Positions 51,749 through 60,659 of a stretch of 64,000 bases of DNA are shown here, one piece after another (positions within the stretch are counted from its first letter, which is position 1; each line of letters begins with the position of its first letter). Position numbers and translations under genes: made by a program. The notes under the pieces were generated by a model. That model saw only the letters and a list, made by a program, of their open reading frames with translations, was not told the origin of the DNA and searched no databases. This DNA comes from RGIG3701 sp031553595 (lineage in GTDB: Bacteria; Planctomycetota; Planctomycetia; Pirellulales; Thermoguttaceae). The DNA lies in the NCBI GenBank assembly GCA_031553595.1, contig JAVBLI010000008.1, positions 1 to 64,000 of the forward strand, given 5' to 3'.

Positions 51749-53434
51749 TTTCACCGTTTCTCTGATCTCAATCAATTCCTTCATCACGTTATACAGACTT
51801 TCGCGCCGGCCTCGGACACCGAATGCGTCGTGGAGCTGGTGGTACAGGCCGTACAGACGCGCGTAAATTTCCACAGCTTCTTTCCGCGGGTGATACACCG
51901 TGGATTTCACGCCGGTCATTTTCCGCTGGGCCGCGTGGACGCTGGAAAACGCGCCGCCCGCCACGGCACCGAAAATCGCCGCGCCCAGGGCACACGTCTG
52001 CGCGCTGCGGCTGACTTTCATCGGCCGGTTACACACGTCCGCGTAAATCTGCATCACCAGCGGGTTCTTCTCCGCGATTCCGCCGCTGTTAATGACTTCC
52101 TTCACCGGCACGCCGAATTCCTCGAATCGCCGGATGATTGTCAGCGCCCCGAACGCCGTGGCTTCAATCAGCGCCCGGTACATTTCCGGCGCCGTGGTGT
52201 GCACCGTCATGCCGACCATCATGCCCGTCAGCAGCTGATCCACCAGCACCGTGCGGTTTCCGTTATTCCAGTCCAGGGCCAGCAGACCGCTCTGGCCGGG
52301 CAACAATTTTTCGGCCTCCCGCGTGAGGTTCACGTGCGCGTCGCCACGCTCGGAATACCGGCCCGGGGTGAGCTGCTTCACGAACCAGTTAAAAATGTCG
52401 CCCACGCCCGACTGCCCGGCTTCCAGGCCGTACATGCCGCCCATGACGGAGCCCGGCACGATTCCGCACAGGCCTGGAATGTCAGAAAGCGGCTCCGAAA
52501 GCGGATGCACCATGACGTCACACGTGCTGGTGCCGATGATTTTCACCAGTGTGCCGGGTTTAATACCCGCGCCGACCGCCCCCATGTGGCAGTCGAACGC
52601 ACCCACCGCCACTGGAATCCCAGGCACCAGACCACAGCGTTTCGCCACCTCCGCGCACAGCACACCGGCGCGCTCTTCCGCTGTTTTCGTGTGCGTATTA
52701 AAACGGTCGCGCAGCGGTACCAGCGCCGGGTCAAGGGATTTCAGAAACGCCGCACTGGGCAGCCCGCCCCACGCGGCGTTAAACATGGCCTTATGCCCCG
52801 CCGCGCAAATACCGCGAGAAAGCGTGTCCGGATCCGTGTTTCCGGTGAGAAACGCCGGAATGAAATCCGCCAGTTCCACCCACGCGTACGCCGCCGCGAA
52901 CACCGCCGGGTTCTCGCGCTGGCAGTGCCAGATTTTCGACCAGAACCACTCGCTGCTGTACGTGCCGCCGCATTTCCGCAGATACTTGTTCTTCTGCCGG
53001 GCCGCCTTTTTCGTAATCTCAGCGGCTTCCTCATACCCCGTGTGATCTTTCCACAGCCACGCCTGCGCGGCCAGCTCGTCCTTAAACTCCGCCAGCATCC
53101 CCAGCGGCACACCCTTCCGATTCACCGGAATCGGCGTCGAGCCGGTGGTATCCACGCCGATGCCCGCCAGCAATTCCGGCGCGAAGCCAAGTTTTTTCGC
53201 CGCACGCACCGCCTGCGAGACGGCCTTATAAAACCCGTTCACGTAATCCGCCGGGTTCTGCCGGGCCAAAAGCGGCCGCTTCGGATCCAACAGAATTCCC
53301 GCCTCGCCGCTGGGATAATGATAAACCGCGGTGGCCACCTCCGTGCTGTCCGTAATATCCACGATCAGCGCCCGCACGCTGTTCGTGCCGTAATCCACGC
53401 CGAGGGCGAATTTTTTTTGTGATGATTTGGTCAT
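51746..53434 (-). CDS. araB: L-ribulokinase
   Basis: 562 residues, FGGY family. It phosphorylates L-ribulose with ATP. VDYGTNSVRALIVD is the N-terminal ATP loop, GIGVDTTGSTPIP and GAFDCHMGAVGAGI the substrate and catalytic regions, and INSGGIAEKNPLVMQIYADV the FGGY signature 2. ALGAAIFGAVAGG is the adenosine motif. No Shine-Dalgarno is visible. It lies 35 bases after the GH127 gene and is co-transcribed with it. Confidence 0.95.
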   Translation of the reverse strand: MTKSSQKKFALGVDYGTNSVRALIVDITDSTEVATAVYHYPSGEAGILLDPKRPLLARQNPADYVNGFYKAVSQAVRAAKKLGFAPELLAGIGVDTTGSTPIPVNRKGVPLGMLAEFKDELAAQAWLWKDHTGYEEAAEITKKAARQKNKYLRKCGGTYSSEWFWSKIWHCQRENPAVFAAAYAWVELADFIPAFLTGNTDPDTLSRGICAAGHKAMFNAAWGGLPSAAFLKSLDPALVPLRDRFNTHTKTAEERAGVLCAEVAKRCGLVPGIPVAVGAFDCHMGAVGAGIKPGTLVKIIGTSTCDVMVHPLSEPLSDIPGLCGIVPGSVMGGMYGLEAGQSGVGDIFNWFVKQLTPGRYSERGDAHVNLTREAEKLLPGQSGLLALDWNNGNRTVLVDQLLTGMMVGMTVHTTAPEMYRALIEATAFGALTIIRRFEEFGVPVKEVINSGGIAEKNPLVMQIYADVCNRPMKVSRSAQTCALGAAIFGAVAGGAFSSVHAAQRKMTGVKSTVYHPRKEAVEIYARLYGLYHQLHDAFGVRGRRESLYNVMKELIEIRETVK

Positions 53435-53435
53435 A

Positions 53436-53472
53436 TTTAATTATCCATTTTCAATTGTCAATTGTCAATTTA
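53436..53472. repeat. Short word-repeat half-arm (CAATTGT words)
   Basis: CAATTGTCAATTGTCAATTT between GH127 stop and araB start; the complementary arm is absent, though CAATTG is itself palindromic. Confidence 0.5.
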
Positions 53473-55794
53473 TTTCGTGCGCAGCACCCGGCATCCGAAA
53501 AATCCGCCGGCCATGGCGCCGTCATGCGCCTGAAGCTGGACTCGCACTTCGCGCTTCCCGGCGGGGATGGCGTACGTCACGTCAAAAAACTTTTCCGGAG
53601 CGTTATTATTCAGCTCCTGCGTGCCGACTTTCTCGCCGTCCAGAAGCACGTCAAAAACGCGGTTCCCGCCGTCACCGCCCCAGTACGTCAGCGAGAGTGT
53701 ACACGGCGCGTCGGCGTCCGTCTTCATCGTGAACTCCATCCAGCCGCCGTCGCGCGCGTCCCGCCATTTCCGCCCGAACGCGTCTCCATGAAAACTCTTC
53801 TCAGCCTTAAACGCGTGATCCCGCTCCGGCTGCATCTCCCCCGGCTGGAAGAAGTCCACTGTCCTGGCCTCCATGGCTTTTTTCTCCGCCTGCGTGGCTA
53901 GATACTTTTCCTGCTCCGCTTGCCACTGAACATTGGTGAACATGTCGAAATACACCGCGTAACGCTCCGTGGCCTTATGGAACGGTACCATTCCCACAGC
54001 TTTGGGCTGCGCAGTGAGTTTCGCCGTGTATTCTTTTCCCTGGATGCGAAAGAATCCTCGATCCACCATTTTTTTCGGGTTACGCGAATCGGAAATCACC
54101 ACCGGCAGTGCGATTTTATTTTCGTCAGCCGTCTCGTGCATATCCGCCAGCAGCTTATCTTTGCTGCCCAAATCACCCACCAAGAGCCACGGTCCGTAAA
54201 AAAAAGCCAAGCGGTTTTCATTATCCGGCATCGTTTCCATTGTCAGCGGATCGTCGAATAGCAGGTCATACTCCACCTTCTTTCCGGCTTCCCACTGTTC
54301 GTCCATCGTGATGTATCCACTTTCCGCTATACTACATCCCATGTTTCGCGGTATACGCACCTTCAGGATAAAATTGGTTTCACCGCCTTTCTGCACTTCC
54401 ACGCCAACCGAATGAGCATATGGCGTCACCCAAATCTTCACGCCTTTTTCCTTCCAGTCGAGCGCCGACGGAATCAGCAGGTTCACGTAAACCACGTCTT
54501 TGCCGTCTTCCACCGCGTGATAATAAATTGCCTCGCCGTACTTCGCGTGGTTCTCCATGCCCGTGCCGTGACAGCACGTCCAGTCGTGCTCGGCGGAGGA
54601 GTACGTCCGGAAGCCGCCGGCTTGCAGGGGCACGAAATACGTGAAGAGCGAGTCGGGATTTTCGGAAACGTCGATCGACGCGAGAATGTGGTTGAACAGT
54701 CCGCGCTCGTAGTAGTCGTAATACTTCGGGTCGCCGGTCCATTCGTAGAGGTGCTTCGTCATTTTCAGCATGTTATAGGTGTTGCACGTTTCGGTGCAGT
54801 CGTTCCGCAGGCGGTCGTTGAGGAGGTCGGGCGGGCCGAAATGCTCGCCCATGGTATTGCCGCCGGTGACGTACGTGTGGTGGTTGGCCACGCAGCCCCA
54901 GAAGAACGCGACCATTTTTTGCATATCCAGATTTCCGGTCAGTTCATATTCGCGGGCGTGGCCGATGACTTTCGGGAATTGCGTGTTACCGTGCTTGCCG
55001 GGCAGCCCGTCTTTGCCTTCAAAGAACGGCGCCAGCAGCCGTTTGTGAAAAAACCGCTGGCCCATTTTCAGATATTTCTCGTCGCCCGTCCGCGCGTAAA
55101 GTTCGAAGTAAGATTCGTTCATACCGCCGAATTCGCAGTCGAGCATTTTCTGAAACTGCGCCTCGGTGAGGTCTTTCGTGATTTCGATTCCCCAGTCGCC
55201 GAGGCCTTTGACCACCTCCAGCGCCTGCGGGTTTTCGCAGAATGCGTGCGCGTCCAGGAGTCCCGCATACACTTTATGCAGCGCGTACCACGGCACCCAG
55301 AGGCCGTTGAGGTCGAAACCACCGGTACGGATGTTTCCCTTGGCCACCTCGGCGAACACCGTGCGGACATTCGGAATCGCCGCGACCAGGCCATCGCCGC
55401 CGGCCGTCTGACACTCGGCCAGTTCCGCGACGATATAATTGGCCCGCTCCTTAAACCGCGCGTCGCCCGTGGCCGCGTACATCATCGCCAGGGCCGAGAG
55501 ATAATGCCCCACCGAGTGCCCGGCGATCGACTGGCCCTCCCAGCCGCCATACACCGGCTTCTTCGCCTCGAGGCCCGTGTTTTTTCGGAACTCGGCCAGC
55601 AGTCGGTCGGCGTCCACCGTGAGCAAGTACGCCGCGTCTTTCTCCTGGGCCTTCTTGAACGGGCTGTCCAGCAGCCGCACCTGGGACAGCGGGAACGCCG
55701 TCACCTTTTTCGCCACCGCCTCCTGAACCTCCGCCGCGGAAAGCGTCCCCACAAAGAATACCACGGCCAGTACACCCGTCATGATCCGTTTCAT
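53470..55794 (-). CDS. Secreted GH127 beta-L-arabinofuranosidase
   Basis: 774 residues with signal peptide ending LSAA. GH127 enzymes release beta-L-arabinose from plant hydroxyproline-rich glycoproteins or pectin side chains. The zinc-thiolate site is intact: Glu and Cys in TETCNTYNMLK and the Cys pair in WTCCHGTGMENHAKYGE, the first of which is the nucleophile in the characterised enzyme. SVGHYLSALAMMYAATGD and FDLNGLWVPWYALHKVYAGL are barrel sequences. A C-terminal galactose-binding-like domain (about 640-774) follows. A promoter lies at 55879-55907. Confidence 0.92.
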   Translation of the reverse strand: MKRIMTGVLAVVFFVGTLSAAEVQEAVAKKVTAFPLSQVRLLDSPFKKAQEKDAAYLLTVDADRLLAEFRKNTGLEAKKPVYGGWEGQSIAGHSVGHYLSALAMMYAATGDARFKERANYIVAELAECQTAGGDGLVAAIPNVRTVFAEVAKGNIRTGGFDLNGLWVPWYALHKVYAGLLDAHAFCENPQALEVVKGLGDWGIEITKDLTEAQFQKMLDCEFGGMNESYFELYARTGDEKYLKMGQRFFHKRLLAPFFEGKDGLPGKHGNTQFPKVIGHAREYELTGNLDMQKMVAFFWGCVANHHTYVTGGNTMGEHFGPPDLLNDRLRNDCTETCNTYNMLKMTKHLYEWTGDPKYYDYYERGLFNHILASIDVSENPDSLFTYFVPLQAGGFRTYSSAEHDWTCCHGTGMENHAKYGEAIYYHAVEDGKDVVYVNLLIPSALDWKEKGVKIWVTPYAHSVGVEVQKGGETNFILKVRIPRNMGCSIAESGYITMDEQWEAGKKVEYDLLFDDPLTMETMPDNENRLAFFYGPWLLVGDLGSKDKLLADMHETADENKIALPVVISDSRNPKKMVDRGFFRIQGKEYTAKLTAQPKAVGMVPFHKATERYAVYFDMFTNVQWQAEQEKYLATQAEKKAMEARTVDFFQPGEMQPERDHAFKAEKSFHGDAFGRKWRDARDGGWMEFTMKTDADAPCTLSLTYWGGDGGNRVFDVLLDGEKVGTQELNNNAPEKFFDVTYAIPAGKREVRVQLQAHDGAMAGGFFGCRVLRTK

Positions 55795-55878
55795 TCGTTC
55801 ATCTCCCGGTTAAAAGACGTGAAAACTCGTTCTTCCATTTTCACTTAAGGCAGGCACTTTCGTCAAGTGTTACCTCCA

Positions 55879-55907
55879 AGTATACCACGTCTTTCACCGG
55901 AAAACAA
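55879..55907 (-). promoter_or_regulatory. Candidate promoter of the arabinose operon
   Basis: On the minus strand: TTGTTT (55907-55902), 17 bases, TATACT (55884-55879), 85 bases before the GH127 ATG. The -10 is good, the -35 weak, which would suit an activated promoter. No AraC-type or other regulator gene is in the window. Confidence 0.45.
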
Positions 55908-55968
55908 GCCAACGATTGCGCAAAAAAATACTGTTTTTGCGCAATCACAAACCGCCATCCACAAACCC

Positions 55969-58356
55969 CTATTTCCCCAGACGCAGCCTGTAAATCAGCA
56001 CTTTCGCCTTATAATCGTCCTCCATGAAAATGACGTACTCGCCGGATTTCAGTTGATGGGCGGAGAGCGATTCGCGGATGTCCTGAAGTCCGATGATGCC
56101 GACGGTCGCGGGGTCGGGCTCCATGTACCCCACGGAGGTCGCGTCGTCAAGGCGGATGACTTCCACGTGGCCGTAGCGGTAATCCGGGTCGCGGGTTTCA
56201 CCGGTGTAGGGCAGGAACATGTATTCTCCGGCGATGTCGAATCCCATGGGCTCGAAGGAAAAATGCCACTGCGAGCCTTTCGCGTACGGCAGCACCGTCT
56301 TCCAGCGCAGCTTGCCGGCAGTTTGGCCCGGGTTTTCGCCCTTCAGGAAATTATCGTAGCGGCACACCACGGGCCCCATCGGCTTCCAGTGCTGGTTTTT
56401 GTGCTCTTCGGTGCAGCCGCCGAGGTAAAGGGTGTCGGTGGCCACATCGTAACGCACCCGCTTCACGTGCGTGAACTCCGCGGGATGCGGGAACGTGCGG
56501 ACGCCGTCGAAATCATAGGTCGGCTCGCCGTTTTCCTTGAACTTCACGGGGTAAACGCGAATGCCCTCGGTTTCGGTGACTCGCCAGAGATTTGCGTCCG
56601 CATCCACCCACCACCCCTGCGCCGGCGGCTCCGGTTTTTGATCGGCTGGGTAAATCACGCGGTCTTTGGCGTAATAAACCAGCGCCGTCTCATCGTTTGG
56701 CCTGTCCGCGATTTCCTGCTTCGTCACGCGGTTGAATTCCTTGTAGGTGTTCGCGAAAAGGGCCACCAGGTGCGGCTTTTTCACCTCCGTCTGCCCCGGC
56801 TTGAAATCGCTGTTGTCGGGCAGACTGTAAATTTGCAGCAGGCGGTCATCCATGTCGTTGACGTAAAGCAGCTTGTGCCCGTTGACATTCCGCACCCACG
56901 ACCCGGCCGAGTTCGCCACGCGGAAGCGGAAATCCTCTTCGCGGTCGCCGTGCGTCAGGCCGAGGAACGTCGCCTCCTGCCCGGGGCCTTTCGCCCAGTC
57001 GGCCTTGAAGATTTCCTCCTTCGTGTAAATCATCGTCTCGTCCGCCGGGTCGAGCGTCGCGCAGTCGATGAAGCACAGGCCGAAAAGCCGCCAGTTGAGG
57101 GTGGGCTTCTCGCCGCCGAGTTTATAACTTTCCAGAATGTTTCCGCCGCCGGCACTGGCCAGGTCTTGCGCGATGATGAGATTTCCTTCGCCGTCCACAC
57201 CCAGCGCGGCGATTCTGCCTAAAAACCGCAGGTCGCCGAACTCGCCCCACGGGTGCTGCATTTTCTTCATGTTTTTTGGCAAGAAATTAGCAGGAAATTC
57301 ACCGAAACTTCTTTCCGTTTCGTTCTGCATCTTGCGTAACTCTGAAGACACCGCGATCACGCCTTGCGGGTCGACATAATATAACGTATGGTCCTTCCCA
57401 AAACAAAACGCCGATTCCACTTTTGAAAGATTCTCGAATGATATACTCGCCAGGTTTTTTCCGTCGGAGTTGAATTGCACGAAATATGAAAACGTCCGCA
57501 TCTCGTTGCGCGGGGACGTCCTTTCGTCCTTCCATTGATCGGCAGCGACAGCGTAAATGGTGAAGTGGCACCAGATATTGCCGTCAGCATCCATTTGCAT
57601 CTGCCCAGGTTCACGGAACGGCATTATATACTTAGCATAGTCCGCCAGATCCCACGTCGCAATTTTCTTCATCGTTTCGGCGTCGTAGACTTCGATCGTT
57701 TTTTTGTAGGGGTTGGAGAGATAAAGCCGCTGGTCGTCCGCACACATCCCGGCCACGGAACCGATGTTGTGCAGGTCGTCGCCCTGCTTTTGCTCGTCCA
57801 GCGGAATTTCGTTGACGACGAGAAAATCGTGGTCGAGCACGTCGCCGGAACCGGTACGGCCTTTGCCGTCCTCGAACGGCGCGGCTTTCGTGAAGTCGGA
57901 TCGCAGACGCCGCGAGACGCCGTACCACTGAAAGCCTTTCGGCGGAAACGTGTCGGGGTCTTTCAGGCCACCGCCTTCGTTGTTGCCGGAGAGACCGATG
58001 AAGACGTATTTGCTGTTGGCGCAGACCGCCTTACCGCCGTTGCGGCCCCAGCCGTGCGTGTGGTGGGCGCTGCCGAGGAACTCGCCGTCCTTGAACATCG
58101 AGCAATTCGCGCCGCCTTCCTCCCAGAGCACGTTGGTGTAAATCGTGCCGTCGGGCGTGACGTGAATCGCGGCAATGTCGTGCATGACGAACGCTTCTTT
58201 GCCGTCACGCATGCCGCCGTAGGTGTTGCCCAGCCAGGACGTCGTCACGCCCGGGATCGGCTTCGCCCCGTTCGGTGCCACGATCTCCGCGGCACGGATT
58301 TCGCCCGCCGACATGCATAGAATAATAATGGTGAACAATAAAAACGCGCGTTTCAT
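55969..58356 (-). CDS. Secreted beta-propeller-like protein
   Basis: 795 residues from the ATG at 58354-58356 (GGAG upstream); the 43 residues before it are hairpin sequence. The signal peptide ends EIRA|A. Repeated strand-loop motifs such as ITVTPDGTIYTN-like, MQMDADGNIWCHF, VDGEGNLIIAQD and WWVDADANLWRV suggest an NHL or similar propeller of several blades. No catalytic signature is recognised. It is 5' of GH127 on the same strand, and may bind or sense a plant glycan or act as an uncharacterised carbohydrate-active enzyme. Confidence 0.7.
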   Translation of the reverse strand: MKRAFLLFTIIILCMSAGEIRAAEIVAPNGAKPIPGVTTSWLGNTYGGMRDGKEAFVMHDIAAIHVTPDGTIYTNVLWEEGGANCSMFKDGEFLGSAHHTHGWGRNGGKAVCANSKYVFIGLSGNNEGGGLKDPDTFPPKGFQWYGVSRRLRSDFTKAAPFEDGKGRTGSGDVLDHDFLVVNEIPLDEQKQGDDLHNIGSVAGMCADDQRLYLSNPYKKTIEVYDAETMKKIATWDLADYAKYIMPFREPGQMQMDADGNIWCHFTIYAVAADQWKDERTSPRNEMRTFSYFVQFNSDGKNLASISFENLSKVESAFCFGKDHTLYYVDPQGVIAVSSELRKMQNETERSFGEFPANFLPKNMKKMQHPWGEFGDLRFLGRIAALGVDGEGNLIIAQDLASAGGGNILESYKLGGEKPTLNWRLFGLCFIDCATLDPADETMIYTKEEIFKADWAKGPGQEATFLGLTHGDREEDFRFRVANSAGSWVRNVNGHKLLYVNDMDDRLLQIYSLPDNSDFKPGQTEVKKPHLVALFANTYKEFNRVTKQEIADRPNDETALVYYAKDRVIYPADQKPEPPAQGWWVDADANLWRVTETEGIRVYPVKFKENGEPTYDFDGVRTFPHPAEFTHVKRVRYDVATDTLYLGGCTEEHKNQHWKPMGPVVCRYDNFLKGENPGQTAGKLRWKTVLPYAKGSQWHFSFEPMGFDIAGEYMFLPYTGETRDPDYRYGHVEVIRLDDATSVGYMEPDPATVGIIGLQDIRESLSAHQLKSGEYVIFMEDDYKAKVLIYRLRLGK

Positions 58357-58439
58357 GAGAAAACTCCGATGGAAGGAAGGTGAAAAATGAGCCGGGAGCC
58401 CCACTAAAATCGATATAAACGGCGCGTCGGCGATCATTT

Positions 58440-58538
58440 GCAGAGCCGCAATCGTAAGATTGCGGGAGCGACACTGAAAATCCATGTGTTTTTGCGGATG
58501 GAAAATCCATTCCGCAATCTTACGATTGCGGCTCTGCC
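58440..58538. repeat. Hairpin with GCAGAGCCGCAATC palindromes
   Basis: GCAGAGCCGCAATCGTAAGA followed by TTGCGG on the left, and CCGCAATCTTACGATTGCGG followed by CTCTGCC on the right, so each arm is a palindrome and the arms also pair with each other over about 26 bases. Same family as 1059-1178. Confidence 0.86.
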
Positions 58539-58738
58539 ATTTCGTGTACCCTTGAATTTGGATGTGTCACGGAAAAGCCCTGATGCCTCATTATAGTGTA
58601 TCCGCCGGGCGGTGTCCACGTTGGGGATGGATTTTTCCGCCGAAAAAGTTTGCGGGGACACCCGTGCCTTGAAAGAAAAACGCGACGTTTTCACACATGT
58701 TTTTTATCGGAAATAAATTTTTTTACTATCGGATTCTG

Positions 58739-58767
58739 TTGCAAAGCGTTATCCATAATAGTATAAT
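58739..58767 (+). promoter_or_regulatory. Probable sigma70-type promoter of the first TPR paralogue
   Basis: TTGCAA (58739-58744), 17 bases, TATAAT (58762-58767), about 60 bases before the ATG at 58827. Confidence 0.66.
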
Positions 58768-58826
58768 ATAATCAGACGTTACTGATAATAATTCATATTT
58801 CCACTTCGCGTCTTGGGGGATGTGTC

Positions 58827-60434
58827 ATGCAGCGATCATTGACGATTCTTTTTTTATCCTTTCTCACCGCTTTCTTTTTGGGGCAAAGCTCGGCCTTCGG
58901 GGAATACAGGGAACTACTGCCGGAAAAGAGCGCCTGGACGTTCGTGACGGTGAAGCCGGCGAAGAATTGGACGACGCAGAGTCCGCTGCCGAAGAGCCAA
59001 ATCTGTGTGGGGGAAATCCATACGGACAGGCAGTGGCCGAAAAAAGCGCCGAATGTGTGGATGACGACGAAACTGACGCTTCCTAAAGATTACACGCCGG
59101 GGAATCTGCTGCTGCGTTATCGGCATGACGACAACATGATGGTCTTCATTAACGGCGAGTTGGTGTACCAGGCACTGGGGTACACGTATTCCGAGGGGAT
59201 CGTCACCTACACCCGGCGTATCCCGAATCATCTCATCCCCGGCGAAAACATCATTGCCGCTTATGTGGAAAATGAAGAGAGCGACGGTTTTGCCTCGGTT
59301 TCCCTGCTGGAGGATGGGGAGCCCCCGCTGGATTGGGAGCTTATCACGCCGCCGACCGGAAAGTGGTCTTACACTTACGATAATCCCGGCGATCGCTGGG
59401 TGGAAAAGTTTCCGCTGCCGAAAAGCAAACTGGCGTTTGGAACGTTCAACACGAAAAAGCTCTGGCCGCACAACACGGAGAACATCTGGATGACGCAAGT
59501 GGTTATGCTGCCGCCGAATTATGTGCCCGAGGGAATGCATGTGCAATTTGTCGCCGACGATTTTCTCTGGCTTTACATCAACGGGACGCTGGTGCTGGAT
59601 AAAGTTAGCAGTTTTCAGTGGACAACCGACCGGAATATGCAAAATCCGCTGCGTCCCGGAAAAAATATCATTGCCGCCCGCGGGTTTAACTGGCGCCCCG
59701 GGGACGGTATTCTCGGCGTGGACATTTTTATCAGCAAATCTTCGGAAGAATCGAAAAAGAACCCGTTCGAAAACATGCGGCGTCCGCCTCGGGAAAATGA
59801 GGAAGAGGAAGACGCCCAGCCGCAGGTGGAGCTGACGGAGATCGAAAAACAGATCGTCCGCGCGATGGACTGTTTTAAGATCCAGCAGGAGAAGCTGGCC
59901 GTGGCGGCGCTGGAAAAGGTGGTGGCCGAGGACGAGAAAGATTACCAGGCGAACTGCATCCTCGGGACATATCACCTGCTGAAGTCGAAGAAACGGGCGG
60001 ATGCGCTGAAATATTTCCAGAAGGCGGTGAAGGCGAATCCGAAAGATCCGTCCGTGCTGAACAATTATGGCGTCGCGGCGGCCGAAAACAAGAAATTCGA
60101 CGTCGCGCTGCAAGCGTGGGGACAGCTGGCGAAGGTGGAAAATCCGCCGATGGAGTTGGCCCAGAATATCGGCACAATGCTTGACCTGATCAATAAAAAA
60201 CGCGTCGCGATGAAGGAGGCCGAGGTGACCCGATTGGTGGATTTATACACCACGGTTTGCACCACGCAGCATCTCGATCACGATATCGATCTCGGGTTCA
60301 TGCTCATGCCGCTGAAAGAAGGCGTAGGCGCCCGTCCCGACTGCGACACGGCATTCCAGCAGGAAATGAAGCGCGGCAAGGAAACGCTTCAGGGCCAGCC
60401 GTATGAGTTGAAATGGCACGCGTTCGTGAAATAA
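58827..60434 (+). CDS. Secreted tandem jelly-roll / TPR protein, paralogue 1
   Basis: 535 residues with signal peptide (about 1-24). Two related jelly-roll domains, about 28-165 and 175-300, share DDNMMVFINGELVYQ / DDFLWLYINGTLVLD and LIPGENIIAAYVEN / LRPGKNIIAARGFN patterns, typical of galactose-binding-like sandwich folds. An acidic linker (ENEEEEDAQPQ) leads to TPR-like helices (about 335-450: EKLAVAALEKVVAEDEKDYQ, LKSKKRADALKYFQKAVKAN). The C-terminus MLMPLKEGVGARPDCD ... KWHAFVK is shared by all three copies. Probably a surface glycan-binding or scaffold protein. Its function is not known. Confidence 0.76.
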   Translation: MQRSLTILFLSFLTAFFLGQSSAFGEYRELLPEKSAWTFVTVKPAKNWTTQSPLPKSQICVGEIHTDRQWPKKAPNVWMTTKLTLPKDYTPGNLLLRYRHDDNMMVFINGELVYQALGYTYSEGIVTYTRRIPNHLIPGENIIAAYVENEESDGFASVSLLEDGEPPLDWELITPPTGKWSYTYDNPGDRWVEKFPLPKSKLAFGTFNTKKLWPHNTENIWMTQVVMLPPNYVPEGMHVQFVADDFLWLYINGTLVLDKVSSFQWTTDRNMQNPLRPGKNIIAARGFNWRPGDGILGVDIFISKSSEESKKNPFENMRRPPRENEEEEDAQPQVELTEIEKQIVRAMDCFKIQQEKLAVAALEKVVAEDEKDYQANCILGTYHLLKSKKRADALKYFQKAVKANPKDPSVLNNYGVAAAENKKFDVALQAWGQLAKVENPPMELAQNIGTMLDLINKKRVAMKEAEVTRLVDLYTTVCTTQHLDHDIDLGFMLMPLKEGVGARPDCDTAFQQEMKRGKETLQGQPYELKWHAFVK

Positions 60435-60447
60435 ACGCCCATACGCC

Positions 60448-60585
60448 TCAAACCGGTTTGTTTTGCATGAAAACAGCAGCCGGAAATGGAACGGAATGCA
60501 ATGACGCGCAATGACCGGATCGAAGTGGGGAAACGCTCGCGATGCTGTCCGGTCATTCCGCTGCGCGTCATTCCCGGCTGCTGTT
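60448..60585. repeat. CAG-CCGGG element, copy 11, with CAAACCGGTTTG leader
   Basis: CTCAAACCGGTTTGTTTTGC at 60448 then AACAGCAGCCGGAAATGG ... TCATTCCCGGCTGCTGTT (60472-60585, AATG subtype, plus orientation). The 30 bases before it, from the stop codon on, match the region after paralogue 3. Confidence 0.9.
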
Positions 60586-60659
60586 TTTGCCGAAATGACC
60601 TTTTTGTTACGCAGGTGAGTAGAAACACCCACGTTTCGTTAAATCAAGGAGAATGTACC

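Larger units (their letters stand above)
58357..58826. other. Divergent intergenic region, propeller / TPR-paralogue genes
   Basis: 470 bases without a gene. It contains the CCGCAATC palindrome pair (58440-58538) and an AT-rich promoter zone for the TPR paralogue (58739-58767). Confidence 0.6.

Noticed and set aside
51830..53422. 530-residue open frame on the plus strand
   Set aside because: Antisense to araB; no recognisable sequence.
60486..60659. N-terminal extension of TPR paralogue 2
   Set aside because: The extra frame is a translation of the hairpin element; AAGGAG and a signal peptide mark the true start at 60660.
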